Shown: positions 18,254-27,207, counted from the stretch's first letter. The stretch: DNA of 64,000 bases from Pedobacter sp. N36a (GCF_014472395.1 NZ_JACSZW010000006.1:248001-312000), one strand, 5' to 3'. Numbers and translations are program-made. Notes: generated by a model not told the origin, from the letters alone.

Positions 18254-18856
18254 ATGCTATATATTTTTGATCCTGAAACAGATTATATCCTGGAAGATGA
18301 GCATGCTTTGCTGCGTCCATTACAGCTATCCGATACTGAACATTTGAATACTTTCGCTATTAATGAGCCTGATTTGTGGATCTATTCTTTGCAGAATGCC
18401 GGTTCTGAAAATGCCATAAAGCAGTATATTGAAAAAGCGTTGATGGCTAGGGAACAGGGGAAGGGCTATCCATATATTGTTTTTGATAAGGTCAAAAAGC
18501 AGTACGCCGGGACTACCCGTTTGTATGATATTGATCTTTCCAGCAAGTGTTTGTCGCTGGGGTATACCTGGTATGGTAAGGAATTTCAGGGCACAGGCTT
18601 GAACAAACATTGTAAATATCTATTATTTGAATTTGTGTTTGAGGAAATGGGCTTTGAGCGGATCGAGTTTCGTTTAGATAGCTTGAATGCCCGAAGCATG
18701 AGCGCTATAAAAGGGCTGGGTTGTACTTTGGAGGGAGTATTGCGAAGTAACAGCTATCGCCCCGATGGTAGTAGAAGGGATTCAGCAGTGCTGAGTATCC
18801 TAAAAGCGGAGTGGTTTGATGGGAAAAGAGAGCTGCTGAAAAATAAACTGATCTAA
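18254..18856 (+). CDS. GNAT family N-acetyltransferase, RimJ/RimL-like
   Basis: A 200-residue protein. The ATG at 18254 is preferred over a TTG at 18248. The N-terminal ALLRPLQLSDTEHL is the usual first strand of RimJ/RimL-type acetyltransferases. The acetyl-CoA binding segment reads YGKEFQGTGLNKHCKYLLFEF, matching Q/R-x-x-G-x-G/A. It then has FERIEFRLDSLNARSMSAIKGLG and GVLRSNSYRPDGSRRDS, typical of this subgroup. It probably transfers acetyl to a protein N-terminus or a small amine; the target cannot be told from sequence. It stands alone, with 134 bases to the next gene. Confidence 0.85.
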   Translation: MLYIFDPETDYILEDEHALLRPLQLSDTEHLNTFAINEPDLWIYSLQNAGSENAIKQYIEKALMAREQGKGYPYIVFDKVKKQYAGTTRLYDIDLSSKCLSLGYTWYGKEFQGTGLNKHCKYLLFEFVFEEMGFERIEFRLDSLNARSMSAIKGLGCTLEGVLRSNSYRPDGSRRDSAVLSILKAEWFDGKRELLKNKLI

Positions 18857-18990
18857 TCCTTTAGGAGCAGATTTTTTTGTCAGCATAACGTAAGATGAGA
18901 ACACATCCGGTTAAGCATTGTCATTTAGGGGCCTACCTATCGAATAGAATATGTAAATTGGCCATCATAGATCATACTTATCCATAAGTA

Positions 18991-19296
18991 ATGCAAAAAA
19001 CAGAACAGAGCGAACTGCATTTAGAAGCCGATCCAAATAAGTTGGATTCCAAGATTAAAAGTTTTGAATACAATGGCAACCATTATCTTTATGTCTGTCA
19101 TATTGATAAGTATTCAGATAAAGTAGGTGGTCACCCTGATGATCGTCCTGATCAGGTTAAATTGCTGGTGAAAAGCTTTTATGGCAAGTACCTGAATATG
19201 GATGTGCCTTTGAAAGAACTGAATACTCCAGTGTTTAACGATCAATTGATCGCGTCTATAAATCAAAATCTGATCTCGACGGAACCCAGTTACTGA
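18991..19296 (+). CDS. Hypothetical protein, 101 residues
   Basis: Not recognised. A soluble, charged protein with no signal peptide or membrane segment. It has a hydrophobic core strand HYLYVCHIDKYSD, a GGHPDDRPD turn region and a C-terminal helix FNDQLIASINQNLIS. The ATG start has no Shine-Dalgarno site, which is normal for the phylum. It stands alone between the GNAT gene and tRNA-Arg. The amino-acid make-up looks like a real protein rather than a chance frame, but no domain could be assigned. Confidence 0.55.
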   Translation: MQKTEQSELHLEADPNKLDSKIKSFEYNGNHYLYVCHIDKYSDKVGGHPDDRPDQVKLLVKSFYGKYLNMDVPLKELNTPVFNDQLIASINQNLISTEPSY

Positions 19297-19407
19297 AAGA
19301 TGCAGCATAGGGTAGCCCGTACAATTACATCTTCATGAAAAGGGAATAAGGGTGTGCTTGAATTTCAGAGTTTAGCTGGGATTCGCAGACAAATCCTTTT
19401 TAAACAA

Positions 19408-19440
19408 AAAAAGACGACGTCTGGAGCAACGTCGCCTTTA
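19408..19440 (-). terminator. Terminator of tRNA-Arg
   Basis: The stem CGACGT/ACGTCG with an 8-base loop is followed on the minus strand by TCTTTTTTTG. It lies about 25 bases beyond the tRNA 3' end. Confidence 0.8.
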
Positions 19441-19458
19441 ATTAAGAAATAAATCTTG

Positions 19459-19532
19459 TACACCCAATAGGATTCGAACCTATGACCTACGGTTTAGAAA
19501 ACCGTTGCTCTATCCAGCTGAGCTATGGATGC
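19459..19532 (-). tRNA. tRNA-Arg, anticodon TCT
   Basis: A 74-base cloverleaf read on the minus strand: acceptor GCATCCA with TGGGTGT (G-U pairs at positions 1 and 4), D-stem GCTC/GAGC, anticodon stem ACGGT/ACCGT around loop TTTCTAA, and T-stem ATAGG/CCTAT around TTCGAAT. The anticodon TCT reads AGA/AGG. CCA is not encoded, as is usual in Bacteroidetes. A strong promoter and a terminator flank it, so it is its own transcription unit. Confidence 0.95.
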
Positions 19533-19551
19533 ATTTACCTTGTTGGTGCGA

Positions 19552-19583
19552 CAAATGTAGGAGTAAAAATGAACAACTACAAA
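19552..19583 (-). promoter_or_regulatory. Near-perfect Bacteroidetes promoter of tRNA-Arg
   Basis: On the minus strand TTTG (19583-19580), a 20-base spacer and TACATTTG (19559-19552) fit the phylum consensus exactly. The predicted start is about 10 bases before the mature tRNA 5' end. Confidence 0.82.
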
Positions 19584-19712
19584 TCTATTTTGAATTTTTA
19601 CCCTCTCTAAAGCGCATTTGCCTGCTTTTAAGCACGATACAATTGATGAAAATTGTAAATTAGTAAAACGTGAATAAAAAGAATAGGAGGCATGGTTTCG
19701 GTTGATATGAAC

Positions 19713-19940
19713 ATGAAACGTTTGTTTTTTCCGCTAATCTGCTGCACCGTAGGTTTTTATACTGAGGTCTTGGGGCAAGGTGTCCATAAAGACTACGATG
19801 AAAAGCTGGCTAAAGAACTGCATGCTGATGACTGTGGAATGAAGACTTATGTGGATGTTGAGCTTTATAGCTGGTACGGTTCGGCGGCCTTAAAAGAAAC
19901 CTTGAAAATCCATAGTAAGATAGAAAAACAAAGCCATTAG
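19713..19940 (+). pseudogene. Internally deleted YciI-like (YCII-related) secreted protein
   Basis: The frame encodes 75 residues: a signal peptide (MKRLFFPLICCTVGFYTEVLGQ), then DYDEKLAKELHADDCGMKTYV, which looks like the start of secreted Bacteroidetes YciI-like proteins, and then at once ELYSWYGSAALKETLKIHSKIEK, which looks like their end. The usual middle of the domain, on the order of 70-80 residues, is missing, and the frame is kept. The junction is near 19851-19860. The cysteine in ADDCGMK stands where tyrosine is common. The remnant probably cannot form the ferredoxin-like YciI fold, so I call it a pseudogene. It overlaps the end of the convergent nuclease gene by 4 bases. The comparison is from memory of the family, not from an alignment. 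Confidence 0.65.
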
Positions 19941-21307
19941 ATTGGAATTCGCTTCTGTGGATAGAGTTCAGTATGGTTCAGAATCAAGTGCATGATGTAA
20001 TCATTGGAAGGAAATGGCTGCAAAGCTGATTTTAACATTCCAGGTTCATTTACATCGGTATAGGGAGAAATATAGCCCATGCCGTATAATTTCCCCTGTT
20101 CCACAAGAATGCAGCTTTGTTCGTCTTCAGTTCTTCCAGTATCTATAATTGCAAAGCTGGGCAGCATAGTTTTCAATTGTGCTATCGCGTATTTTACCCG
20201 CACATTATAGGCAGGCGCAGATTCTTTACCCAGGCAGGCGCCACTACAATTTCCGGCTTCATGACCTGTACAGGCCAGTCTTTTACTTTGGATATAGCAA
20301 AGCTTTTCACATAGAAAATGATCTTTAATGAGGATTTTCAGTACATGATGTCCTTCCAGAATGGTGTTGAAGCTATACAAAACCGGCATGTTCTTCTTGA
20401 AAGTATCCAGTCCTAATCTGAGGTATCCTTTTTGATCCTCAAAGGCGTATAGTGCATATTTCTGTTCGTAGCGCTTCATGGCACGGTTGTTTTCAGGCCA
20501 TAGTCTTTTGATCTCCGTTGCCTCCAGGATAAAGGCCATCAATTCTGTGCCGCAAACCTCAAAATCGACGGAATATATGTCTTTAAGGAAGTTCTGACGT
20601 TGTTTTCCAGGGCTATTGCCTGTAAAATGGGAACACACTCTTTTCTTCAGGCTTTTAGCTTTTCCGATATAAATAACTTTTCCTTTTTGATCTTTAAAAT
20701 AATAAACCCCAGGGCATAACGGAAGCCGATCTATCTGATATTTAGGGAGGTTAGGAGGGAGTGCCTGTTCTTTTGACCCGATTTTTAAGGAGGCTGGAAT
20801 GATCCCTTCTGAGTCATTGGCCAGCAAAAGACTTAATAATTCTAAAGTGGCTGCGGCATCTCCGCCAGCCCTATGGCGGTTATTCAGGGAAATTTTTAAG
20901 GCAGCACACAACTTTCCAAGACTATAAGAGGCGTGTCCAGGGATAATTTTCCGACTCAACCTTACTGTACATAATTTCTTACACTGCAGGTCATAACCGG
21001 CAGTAGAGAGGTTATGCTTGATAAAAGAAAAGTCAAAATTCACATTGTGAGCCACAAATATTTTATCCTGCAGCAGGTTGTAAATCTGCTCGGCTACTTC
21101 ATGAAACATGGGAGAGTTTTCAACCATATCATTACTGATGCCTGTTAAGGCTTCAATATGAGCCGGAATATATTGTCCAGGATTGATCAGTGTTTCATAT
21201 GAATCTACCACTGAAACGCCGTCATGCACCAGGATTGAAATTTCAGTAATTCCATTTCCGGAAGCATGACCGCCTGTGGTCTCTATATCTACAACAGCGT
21301 ACAGCAT
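19937..21307 (-). CDS. DnaQ-type 3'-5' exonuclease fused to a GIY-YIG (UvrC-like) nuclease
   Basis: A 456-residue two-nuclease protein. Residues 1-165 are a DEDDh exonuclease related to the DNA polymerase III epsilon subunit: D7 and E9 in VVDIETTG, D92 in NVNFDFSFIKH, H145 and D150 in HRAGGDAAATLELL. From about 197 a GIY-YIG domain follows: PGVYYF (199-204), VIYIGKAKSLKKRV (211-224), and the EATEIKRLWPENNR region with the metal-binding glutamate. The last third resembles the extended Cho/UvrC-like region and has a cysteine group (CYIQSKRLACTGHEAGNCSGAC). The fusion is known in many bacteria, and a role in DNA repair or processing is inferred. It lies alone on the minus strand and converges on the deleted YciI-like gene. 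Confidence 0.9.
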   Translation of the reverse strand: MLYAVVDIETTGGHASGNGITEISILVHDGVSVVDSYETLINPGQYIPAHIEALTGISNDMVENSPMFHEVAEQIYNLLQDKIFVAHNVNFDFSFIKHNLSTAGYDLQCKKLCTVRLSRKIIPGHASYSLGKLCAALKISLNNRHRAGGDAAATLELLSLLLANDSEGIIPASLKIGSKEQALPPNLPKYQIDRLPLCPGVYYFKDQKGKVIYIGKAKSLKKRVCSHFTGNSPGKQRQNFLKDIYSVDFEVCGTELMAFILEATEIKRLWPENNRAMKRYEQKYALYAFEDQKGYLRLGLDTFKKNMPVLYSFNTILEGHHVLKILIKDHFLCEKLCYIQSKRLACTGHEAGNCSGACLGKESAPAYNVRVKYAIAQLKTMLPSFAIIDTGRTEDEQSCILVEQGKLYGMGYISPYTDVNEPGMLKSALQPFPSNDYIMHLILNHTELYPQKRIPI

Positions 21308-21407
21308 AGTTTCTTTAAAAGAGTTATTTTAATCCGTAAATATGCTAATAATTTTAGTATATTATTAGATAATTCAAATAAATGACTCGATGAGAAGAAA
21401 TTATCTT

Positions 21408-21812
21408 TTAAAAGCTGGTTTCAATTTTAATCGGATTACTAAGAATCTTATGAATCGGACATTTATCTGCTATTTGCATCAGCCTGTCGTGTTCCTGAGA
21501 AGATAAAGTTCCAGTGAAGGTTATTTTTCTACTGATCGTGGTTCCCTTACTCATTTCTTCTTCATTGCAAATCGCCAATTCTACTTTAATGGTTTCTAAA
21601 CTCATCTTTTTACGATCTGCATACATCCGAATCGTAATGGCAGTACAACTGCCTAAACTCGCCAATAATAAAGCACCAGGTGCCATACCTTCATTTGTTC
21701 CTCCTACCTCTTCCGGCTCATCCGCATAGATGAAATGTCCATCGGAATATACTTTTGTTTTGTAATGTGACCGGTCTAGTTCTGTAATTGCAGTAATTTT
21801 GTTTGCTGACAT
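21408..21812 (-). CDS. OsmC family peroxiredoxin-like protein
   Basis: A 134-residue protein. The start at 21812 (MSANKIT) is preferred to the longer frame whose first 17 residues are AT-rich upstream DNA. OsmC hallmarks are ALLLASLGSCTAITIRMYADRK with one redox cysteine, and CPIHKIL with the second. Members reduce organic hydroperoxides with dihydrolipoyl or thiol partners. The gene is alone; its neighbours do not point to a specific partner. It belongs to the short YhfA-like subgroup by length (inference). Confidence 0.9.
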   Translation of the reverse strand: MSANKITAITELDRSHYKTKVYSDGHFIYADEPEEVGGTNEGMAPGALLLASLGSCTAITIRMYADRKKMSLETIKVELAICNEEEMSKGTTISRKITFTGTLSSQEHDRLMQIADKCPIHKILSNPIKIETSF

Positions 21813-21986
21813 ATGGGATAAATAATGTATAAATATAGGATATATGTATATGCAACAATTCAATGTTTAAAACGTTTGTTGTATGGTCATAACTACGGAA
21901 TAGTTTTACATTATCATATCAATTCCTTAAGATTAGCTAAACATTTCAAACTTAGATTTGTTATAAGACACCTAACCACTATAAAT

Positions 21987-22232
21987 ATGCTAAGCAATTA
22001 TCTCAACTTTCAGTTTGATATTCAGGGCAAGTCTGTGAATGGTTTTTGCATGCAGATTCAAGACGATTTTCATGAAACGTATGCGGTTGTACTAGATGGG
22101 TATCATTCCTTTTGCGTGTGGTTAGATTCTTCCAGCACCTGGAGATCTTCCAGACATACCAGCGTTGAACCAAGAGTTCTGGAACAAATCATTAACCGTT
22201 TAACCATCAGTAAGCTAGTTAAATTTCCGTAA
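21987..22232 (+). CDS. Hypothetical protein, 81 residues
   Basis: Not recognised. The frame is open from 21825, but the first 54 codons read AT-rich intergenic DNA. I place the start at the ATG 21987, giving MLSNYLNFQFDIQGKSVNG. The protein is a compact alpha/beta candidate with strands FCMQIQ, TYAVVLDG and SFCVWLDSS and a C-terminal helix VLEQIINRLTISKLV. There is no signal peptide. It looks like a real small conserved protein, but I cannot assign a family. It lies divergently from osmC and 123 bases ahead of the SusC gene. Confidence 0.55.
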   Translation: MLSNYLNFQFDIQGKSVNGFCMQIQDDFHETYAVVLDGYHSFCVWLDSSSTWRSSRHTSVEPRVLEQIINRLTISKLVKFP

Positions 22233-22355
22233 ATATTTTTTCTTTTCCTCTATTCTTAATAGGTCGGCATCAATATGATAATGCATTATCAAAATATTGA
22301 GTTTTTTGTCGTTTTTTTTAGTATTTTCCTGTATCAAACCTAAAATACTAACCTC

Positions 22356-25300
22356 ATGAACAAAAGATTTACCCTCATTTGTTCCTGTTTCCTTTTATTC
22401 GCTTTCAGTGGTTTTGCCCAGCAAATTGTTCGGGGAAAGATCAGCGATGCCAGTAATGGAACAGGAATTCCAGGAGCAAGCATCCTTGTTAAAGGCAGCA
22501 GCACAGGAACCTCCTCACAGCCGGATGGCAGTTACAGTCTGAATTTACCGGCCAATGCAACCACACTAGTTGTAAAATACCTGGGTTATCTCACACAGGA
22601 AGTCCCTATTAATAATCGAACTACTATTGATGTAGCCCTGGCACAGGATGCACAGTCGCTGGGAGAAGTAGTGGTGACCGCCCTGGGTATTAAGCGGAAT
22701 GAAAAATCTATCGGCTATGCGACACAAACTCTAAAGGGCGATCAATTAACCCTGACTAAAGAACAAAATGTGCTGGGTTCTCTTGCTGGAAAAATCGCCG
22801 GTGTACAGGTGGTAGGTTCTTCAGGAGCCAGTATGGGTGGTACTCAGAAAATCAAAATCAGGGGGGTGAATTCTTTGAATGGCGACGGAGCACCGCTGAT
22901 TGTCGTGGATGGAACACCGATCTCTGATGCCAATTTCAGCACTGCTACTGGAAATGGCGTAGATCTTGGCAACATTTCCCAGGACATCAATCCCGAAGAT
23001 ATTGAATCTATCAACGTATTAAAAGGACCTACTGCTTCCGCCTTATATGGTATACGCGGACAAAACGGAGTCATCATGATTACCACTAAAAAAGGGAAGA
23101 AAGGGCCGAAGTCTGTCGAAGTGAGGTTCAACTCGGGTCTTTCACTGGAGAAGGTAAGCAATTTTATTCCCTTGCAAAATACCTACGGCGTAGGTAACAA
23201 TCAAACTTTCCTCACTTTAGGCAATGGCGAGAAATACGTGAATGGCAATGATGAGAGCTGGGGGCCTAGAATGGATGGAACGCCAGTAAGGATGTTTTAT
23301 AGCTTTTATCCGCAAGATCCTGATTTTGGAAAAGCATCCCCATTTGTCCCACAGCCTGATAACATTAAAGACTTTTATGAGACAGGAATAAACATCAATA
23401 ATAGTTTGTCTATTAGCGGTGGAAATGAAAATTCTTCTTTCCGATTAAGTTATAACAATGCCTATATCAATGGAACTATCCCAAATACCTGGCTAAAACG
23501 CAATAATTTAAGCTTAAGTACAGACTTAAAGTTAACGGATAAATTAACAGTAGGAGTAAATGGAAATTATGCAAATAATAGTGGACAGCGGCCAGTACAG
23601 GGTTATCAGGGCTCTTTTACTGGGGGCTCGCAATGGTTTCAGAGAAACATAGATTTAGAAAGGTTGCGCAATTACAGTTATCCTGACGGCACAATCTTGA
23701 ACTGGAATGTGAATCCAAATACCGCTACGGGAATCATCAACAGTGACAATAATAAGCCCAGCGATTGGAACAACCCGTTTTTTGATGCTTATAAAAGCTT
23801 AAATAACGACAACCGCGACCGTCTTTTTGGGGATGTGAATTTGAACTATCAGGTATTGCCGGAATTGAAATTAAGCGCTTTCGTTCGTACGGATCGTTAC
23901 ATTCAGAACACTAGCCATAAAGAAGCACTTGGAGGGCGTTTAGACGATGGTTATGCTGTTGGAAAATATCAGGGCATCGATAATAATTACGAATTCCTGG
24001 CACAATACAATAAACAATTCGGCGATTTTTCCATCAATGGAAACTTTGGTGCCAACCTCTACACGGAGAAATTTACAAGCACTTTTCAGGCTACCGTAGG
24101 TGGATTATCCAGTCCTGATTATTATAATATTGCAGGTTCTATAGACCGCCCAGACAGCAGGTCTTACGAAAGAAGGAAAGAGATTAGAAGTGCTTATGCC
24201 ATGGCTTCATTAGGGTATAAAGATACTTATTTCCTGGATGTCTCCATTAGGAATGACAACTCATCGGCTTTGCCAAAAAACAATAATTCTTATTGGTACC
24301 CATCCGTTTCCGGAAGTTTTGTGTTTAGTCAGCTGACGAATTGGGAAGCGCTTTCCTTTGGTAAATTAAGAGCAAGTTATGCCGTTGCGGGTTCAGACCT
24401 GAAACCTTATCAAACTGCTTACACCTATTCTCCAGGTAGTGTCTATAAAAACACCACCACGAACATCAATACGCTGTTTGTACCCGATAAATTAAACAAC
24501 CCTTTTGCAAAACCTGCCTTTGCCCATTCTTTTGAAATCGGGACAGACCTGAAGTTTCTGAAAAACAGAATAGGGTTTGATTTCAGTTATTACAATCAAA
24601 AGAATAAAAATCAGATCATAGATTTATCGGTTTCCGGTGCTAGTGGTTATACTTCAAATGTGGTGAATGCTGGGATGATTCAAAATCATGGGATTGAGTT
24701 TTCTTTAACAGGGACACCGGTTCAGTCGAAGTTTTTTAGCTGGGATGCTACCCTGAATTTCAACAGAAATCAGAGTGTGATTAAAGAGCTTTATCAAGAT
24801 TTAACAGTTTATCAGTTAGATGTAAACACCTATTCGAGCGTGAATATTTACCTGAATGCAACTTTAAATAAAGGTTTTGGAAGTTTAGTCGGACAAGCTT
24901 ATCAGCGGGATCCGCAGACGGGAAAAATCCTGTTAGGAGCAGATAATATGCCGCTCGTAGAAACCAATCACGATTTTGGCAGTGTATTGCCAAAGGTTAC
25001 CGGAGGTTTTATGAATACTTTCCGGATTGGGAAATTCGACCTTTCGGCGATGATCGACTTTCAGAGCGGCGGACAGTTCTTTAGCTGGTCAAAAATGCTG
25101 GCCGTTAAATCTGGGCAGGCTGCAGAAACAGCTGTTTTAAATGATAAAGGTTCAAATGTACGCGACCCACTGGCCAGTGGAGGAGGGGTAAAACTGAACG
25201 GAATTTATGCGCCAGGAACCATGATTTCCGGTCAAAATGTGGGCGGACAAGAATTTAATGGTTACGTAGATGCAAGGACTTATTTCAGAAATAATATCGG

Positions 25301-25580
25301 AACCAAAATCTATGAGGAATGGCTTTATGATGCCTCTTATATCAAATTAAGAGAAGTTAGTCTGGGCTATAATTTTTCAGGAGATTTACTGAAAAAGACA
25401 CCTTTTAAATCGGCAAAGTTGGCTGTTGTGGCTAGAAATCCAGCGATGATCTGGCAAAAAGCACCGAAAGGCTTAGATCCTTCTGAGCTGTCTACTGGGA
25501 GTGCCTCTATCAGCTGGCTCGAAAAAGGAGAGCTGCAAACGGTACGATCTTATGGCATTAACCTGAACCTCACATTTTAA
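22356..25580 (+). CDS. SusC/RagA family TonB-linked outer membrane protein
   Basis: A 1074-residue outer membrane transporter. It has a signal peptide (residues 1-21, ending FSGFAQ), a carboxypeptidase-like regulatory domain (about 24-105: VRGKISDASNGTGIPGASILVKG), then the TonB box/plug (LGEVVVTALGIKRNEKSIGYATQ, and IRGVNSLNGDGAPLIVVDGTP near 165) and the beta-barrel. It ends in TVRSYGINLNLTF, a C-terminal phenylalanine as expected for BAM insertion. The SusD partner follows after 10 bases. Together they form the lidded importer of Bacteroidetes. No glycoside hydrolase, regulator or anti-sigma gene is next to the pair, so the substrate is not predictable. Confidence 0.95.
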   Translation: MNKRFTLICSCFLLFAFSGFAQQIVRGKISDASNGTGIPGASILVKGSSTGTSSQPDGSYSLNLPANATTLVVKYLGYLTQEVPINNRTTIDVALAQDAQSLGEVVVTALGIKRNEKSIGYATQTLKGDQLTLTKEQNVLGSLAGKIAGVQVVGSSGASMGGTQKIKIRGVNSLNGDGAPLIVVDGTPISDANFSTATGNGVDLGNISQDINPEDIESINVLKGPTASALYGIRGQNGVIMITTKKGKKGPKSVEVRFNSGLSLEKVSNFIPLQNTYGVGNNQTFLTLGNGEKYVNGNDESWGPRMDGTPVRMFYSFYPQDPDFGKASPFVPQPDNIKDFYETGININNSLSISGGNENSSFRLSYNNAYINGTIPNTWLKRNNLSLSTDLKLTDKLTVGVNGNYANNSGQRPVQGYQGSFTGGSQWFQRNIDLERLRNYSYPDGTILNWNVNPNTATGIINSDNNKPSDWNNPFFDAYKSLNNDNRDRLFGDVNLNYQVLPELKLSAFVRTDRYIQNTSHKEALGGRLDDGYAVGKYQGIDNNYEFLAQYNKQFGDFSINGNFGANLYTEKFTSTFQATVGGLSSPDYYNIAGSIDRPDSRSYERRKEIRSAYAMASLGYKDTYFLDVSIRNDNSSALPKNNNSYWYPSVSGSFVFSQLTNWEALSFGKLRASYAVAGSDLKPYQTAYTYSPGSVYKNTTTNINTLFVPDKLNNPFAKPAFAHSFEIGTDLKFLKNRIGFDFSYYNQKNKNQIIDLSVSGASGYTSNVVNAGMIQNHGIEFSLTGTPVQSKFFSWDATLNFNRNQSVIKELYQDLTVYQLDVNTYSSVNIYLNATLNKGFGSLVGQAYQRDPQTGKILLGADNMPLVETNHDFGSVLPKVTGGFMNTFRIGKFDLSAMIDFQSGGQFFSWSKMLAVKSGQAAETAVLNDKGSNVRDPLASGGGVKLNGIYAPGTMISGQNVGGQEFNGYVDARTYFRNNIGTKIYEEWLYDASYIKLREVSLGYNFSGDLLKKTPFKSAKLAVVARNPAMIWQKAPKGLDPSELSTGSASISWLEKGELQTVRSYGINLNLTF

Positions 25581-25590
25581 TCTTACAGAA

Positions 25591-27030
25591 ATGAAACATA
25601 TAAATAAATCCGTATACCTGATCTTTTTGCTTGCCGCACTGACCAGCAGCTGCAACAAATTTGACGATGTCATCAATACCGATCCGAACAATCCGGTAAA
25701 GGCAGCGGCCACACAACTGATTGCCAATTCCCAATTGAGTCTGGTAGATATTGGGACTACTTTCGATAAGACGGCCTCTATTTATGGAGAGCATTATCCT
25801 CAATACCTTTCCAATACTTCTTTCACAGAAAATAGCCGTTACAATACGATTAATTTTAACTTTTATCCGATTTATGCTGGCCCATTGATGAATTTGGAGA
25901 AGGCAATAGAGATTGCAAATAACCCGAATGAAGGCCCTATTGCGAACCAGATTGCTGTCGCCAAGATCCTGAAAGCTTATTTCTTATGGCATGTTACTGA
26001 TCGGTGGGGGGCGATTCCTTTTCAGCAAGCCTTAAAAGGTTCAGCTAATTTTACGCCTGCTTATGATTCGCAGCAAGTGGTGTACGATGGACTTTTCAAA
26101 CTTCTGGATGAGGCGAACGCCGCATTTATACCTGGCAATATTAAAAATGATATCATTTATGGTGGTGATGTCATCAGATGGAAAAAACTAGGTAATACGA
26201 TTCATTTGCTGATGGCTTTAAGGCTGTCAAAAGTAGATCCAACCAAAGGAAAAGCAGAATTTCAGAAGGCATTGGCAAATGGGATTATGGATAAAAACGA
26301 GGACAACCTGACTTATGTTCACCTGGCGGATAAGGTAAATGAAAATTATTGGTATACCTCTTTTACTCGTTTGAAAAGAAACTGGTTTGCGGTGAGTAAG
26401 CCAATTGTGGATTATATGCTGCCTTTAAACGATCCAAGATTACCGGTTTTTGCAGACAAGAATACAGCAGGGAATTATGTAGGTCTGGATTATGGATTGC
26501 CGGGTGCTGTTACTGTTGTGATCAATAACTTTTCTTTATTAGGCAGCGCTCTGCGCCAGCAGAATTCTCCGGTTTATCTCGTGACCTATGCACAGGCTTT
26601 ATTTGCGAAAGCTGAAGCGGCAAAAATAGATTGGATTCCTGGAAGTGATGTCGTAGCAAAGACCAATTATGACTTGGCTATTCAAGCTTCTGTTTTGCAG
26701 TGGAACAACAATAATTCCACAGGATTGTCTGCGTTTATGGCGCAAGTACCAGTGGCTTATCATCCTGCGACCGCCTTACGTCAGATTGGAGAACAGCGAT
26801 GGGTGCATCTTTTTCTTCATGGCTATGAAGGATGGGCAGAATGGAGAAGAACAGGATTTCCCTTATTGACTCCGGCGCCAAACAACAACAATGCGCCAAT
26901 TCCGAGGAGGGAAGGGTATCCTACACAGGAAATCACCAATAATGGGACGAATTACAGTGCTGCTGTGGCTTCATTTCCGTATGGCGGTTCGGATAATTTG
27001 AATTCCAGGGTATGGTGGGATAAGCCTTAA
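25591..27030 (+). CDS. SusD/RagB-like outer membrane lipoprotein (SusD-like_2 type)
   Basis: A 479-residue lipoprotein with the lipobox LTSSC (cysteine near residue 21) after a hydrophobic signal. Tetratricopeptide-like helices are visible, for example QIAVAKILKAYFLWHVTDRWGAIPFQQAL, a hallmark block of the SusD_2 subgroup, and AQALFAKAEAAKI. The C-terminal GEQRWVHLFLHGYEGWAEWRRTGFP is also typical of it. It would be the substrate-capturing lid of the SusC barrel encoded 10 bases upstream. It ends before a strong terminator, so the operon is just these two genes. Confidence 0.93.
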   Translation: MKHINKSVYLIFLLAALTSSCNKFDDVINTDPNNPVKAAATQLIANSQLSLVDIGTTFDKTASIYGEHYPQYLSNTSFTENSRYNTINFNFYPIYAGPLMNLEKAIEIANNPNEGPIANQIAVAKILKAYFLWHVTDRWGAIPFQQALKGSANFTPAYDSQQVVYDGLFKLLDEANAAFIPGNIKNDIIYGGDVIRWKKLGNTIHLLMALRLSKVDPTKGKAEFQKALANGIMDKNEDNLTYVHLADKVNENYWYTSFTRLKRNWFAVSKPIVDYMLPLNDPRLPVFADKNTAGNYVGLDYGLPGAVTVVINNFSLLGSALRQQNSPVYLVTYAQALFAKAEAAKIDWIPGSDVVAKTNYDLAIQASVLQWNNNNSTGLSAFMAQVPVAYHPATALRQIGEQRWVHLFLHGYEGWAEWRRTGFPLLTPAPNNNNAPIPRREGYPTQEITNNGTNYSAAVASFPYGGSDNLNSRVWWDKP

Positions 27031-27114
27031 TGCTATTTAGTTACCATCTTAACGCAAAAATATCATCACAGCGATTGTGATAAAATATTCCAGACAGATG
27101 TACTGATGAATTAA

Positions 27115-27147
27115 GCAAGCCCCATAATTATTTTGCAAGCCCCATAA
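27115..27147 (+). repeat. Short tandem-like direct repeat GCAAGCCCCATAA
   Basis: The 13-mer occurs at 27115-27127 and 27135-27147. The second copy forms the left arm of the terminator that follows the SusD gene. Either copy could pair with the right arm. Confidence 0.75.
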
Positions 27148-27177
27148 AGTGTCTAACTTTTTGGGGGCTTACTTTTT
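27137..27177 (+). terminator. Terminator of the SusC/SusD operon
   Basis: AAGCCCC (27137-27143) pairs with GGGGCTT (27164-27170), with an inner AAAGT/ACTTT stem, followed by ACTTTTTAT. It may also serve the convergent SpmA/SpmB gene. Confidence 0.78.
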
Positions 27178-27207
27178 ATATGAACAAGAAGATCATAAGA
27201 AAAAAAA

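Noticed and set aside
21825..21986. N-terminal extension of the 81-residue protein
   Set aside because: The extra 54 residues read AT-rich intergenic DNA between divergent genes (many Tyr, Ile, His), so the ATG at 21987 was chosen.
22233..22355. Riboswitch or anti-sigma-linked leader before SusC
   Set aside because: Only 123 AT-rich bases with no stable stem or known conserved core.
27115..27170. CRISPR-like or mobile repeat from GCAAGCCCCATAA
   Set aside because: Only two copies 20 bases apart, and one is an arm of a terminator.
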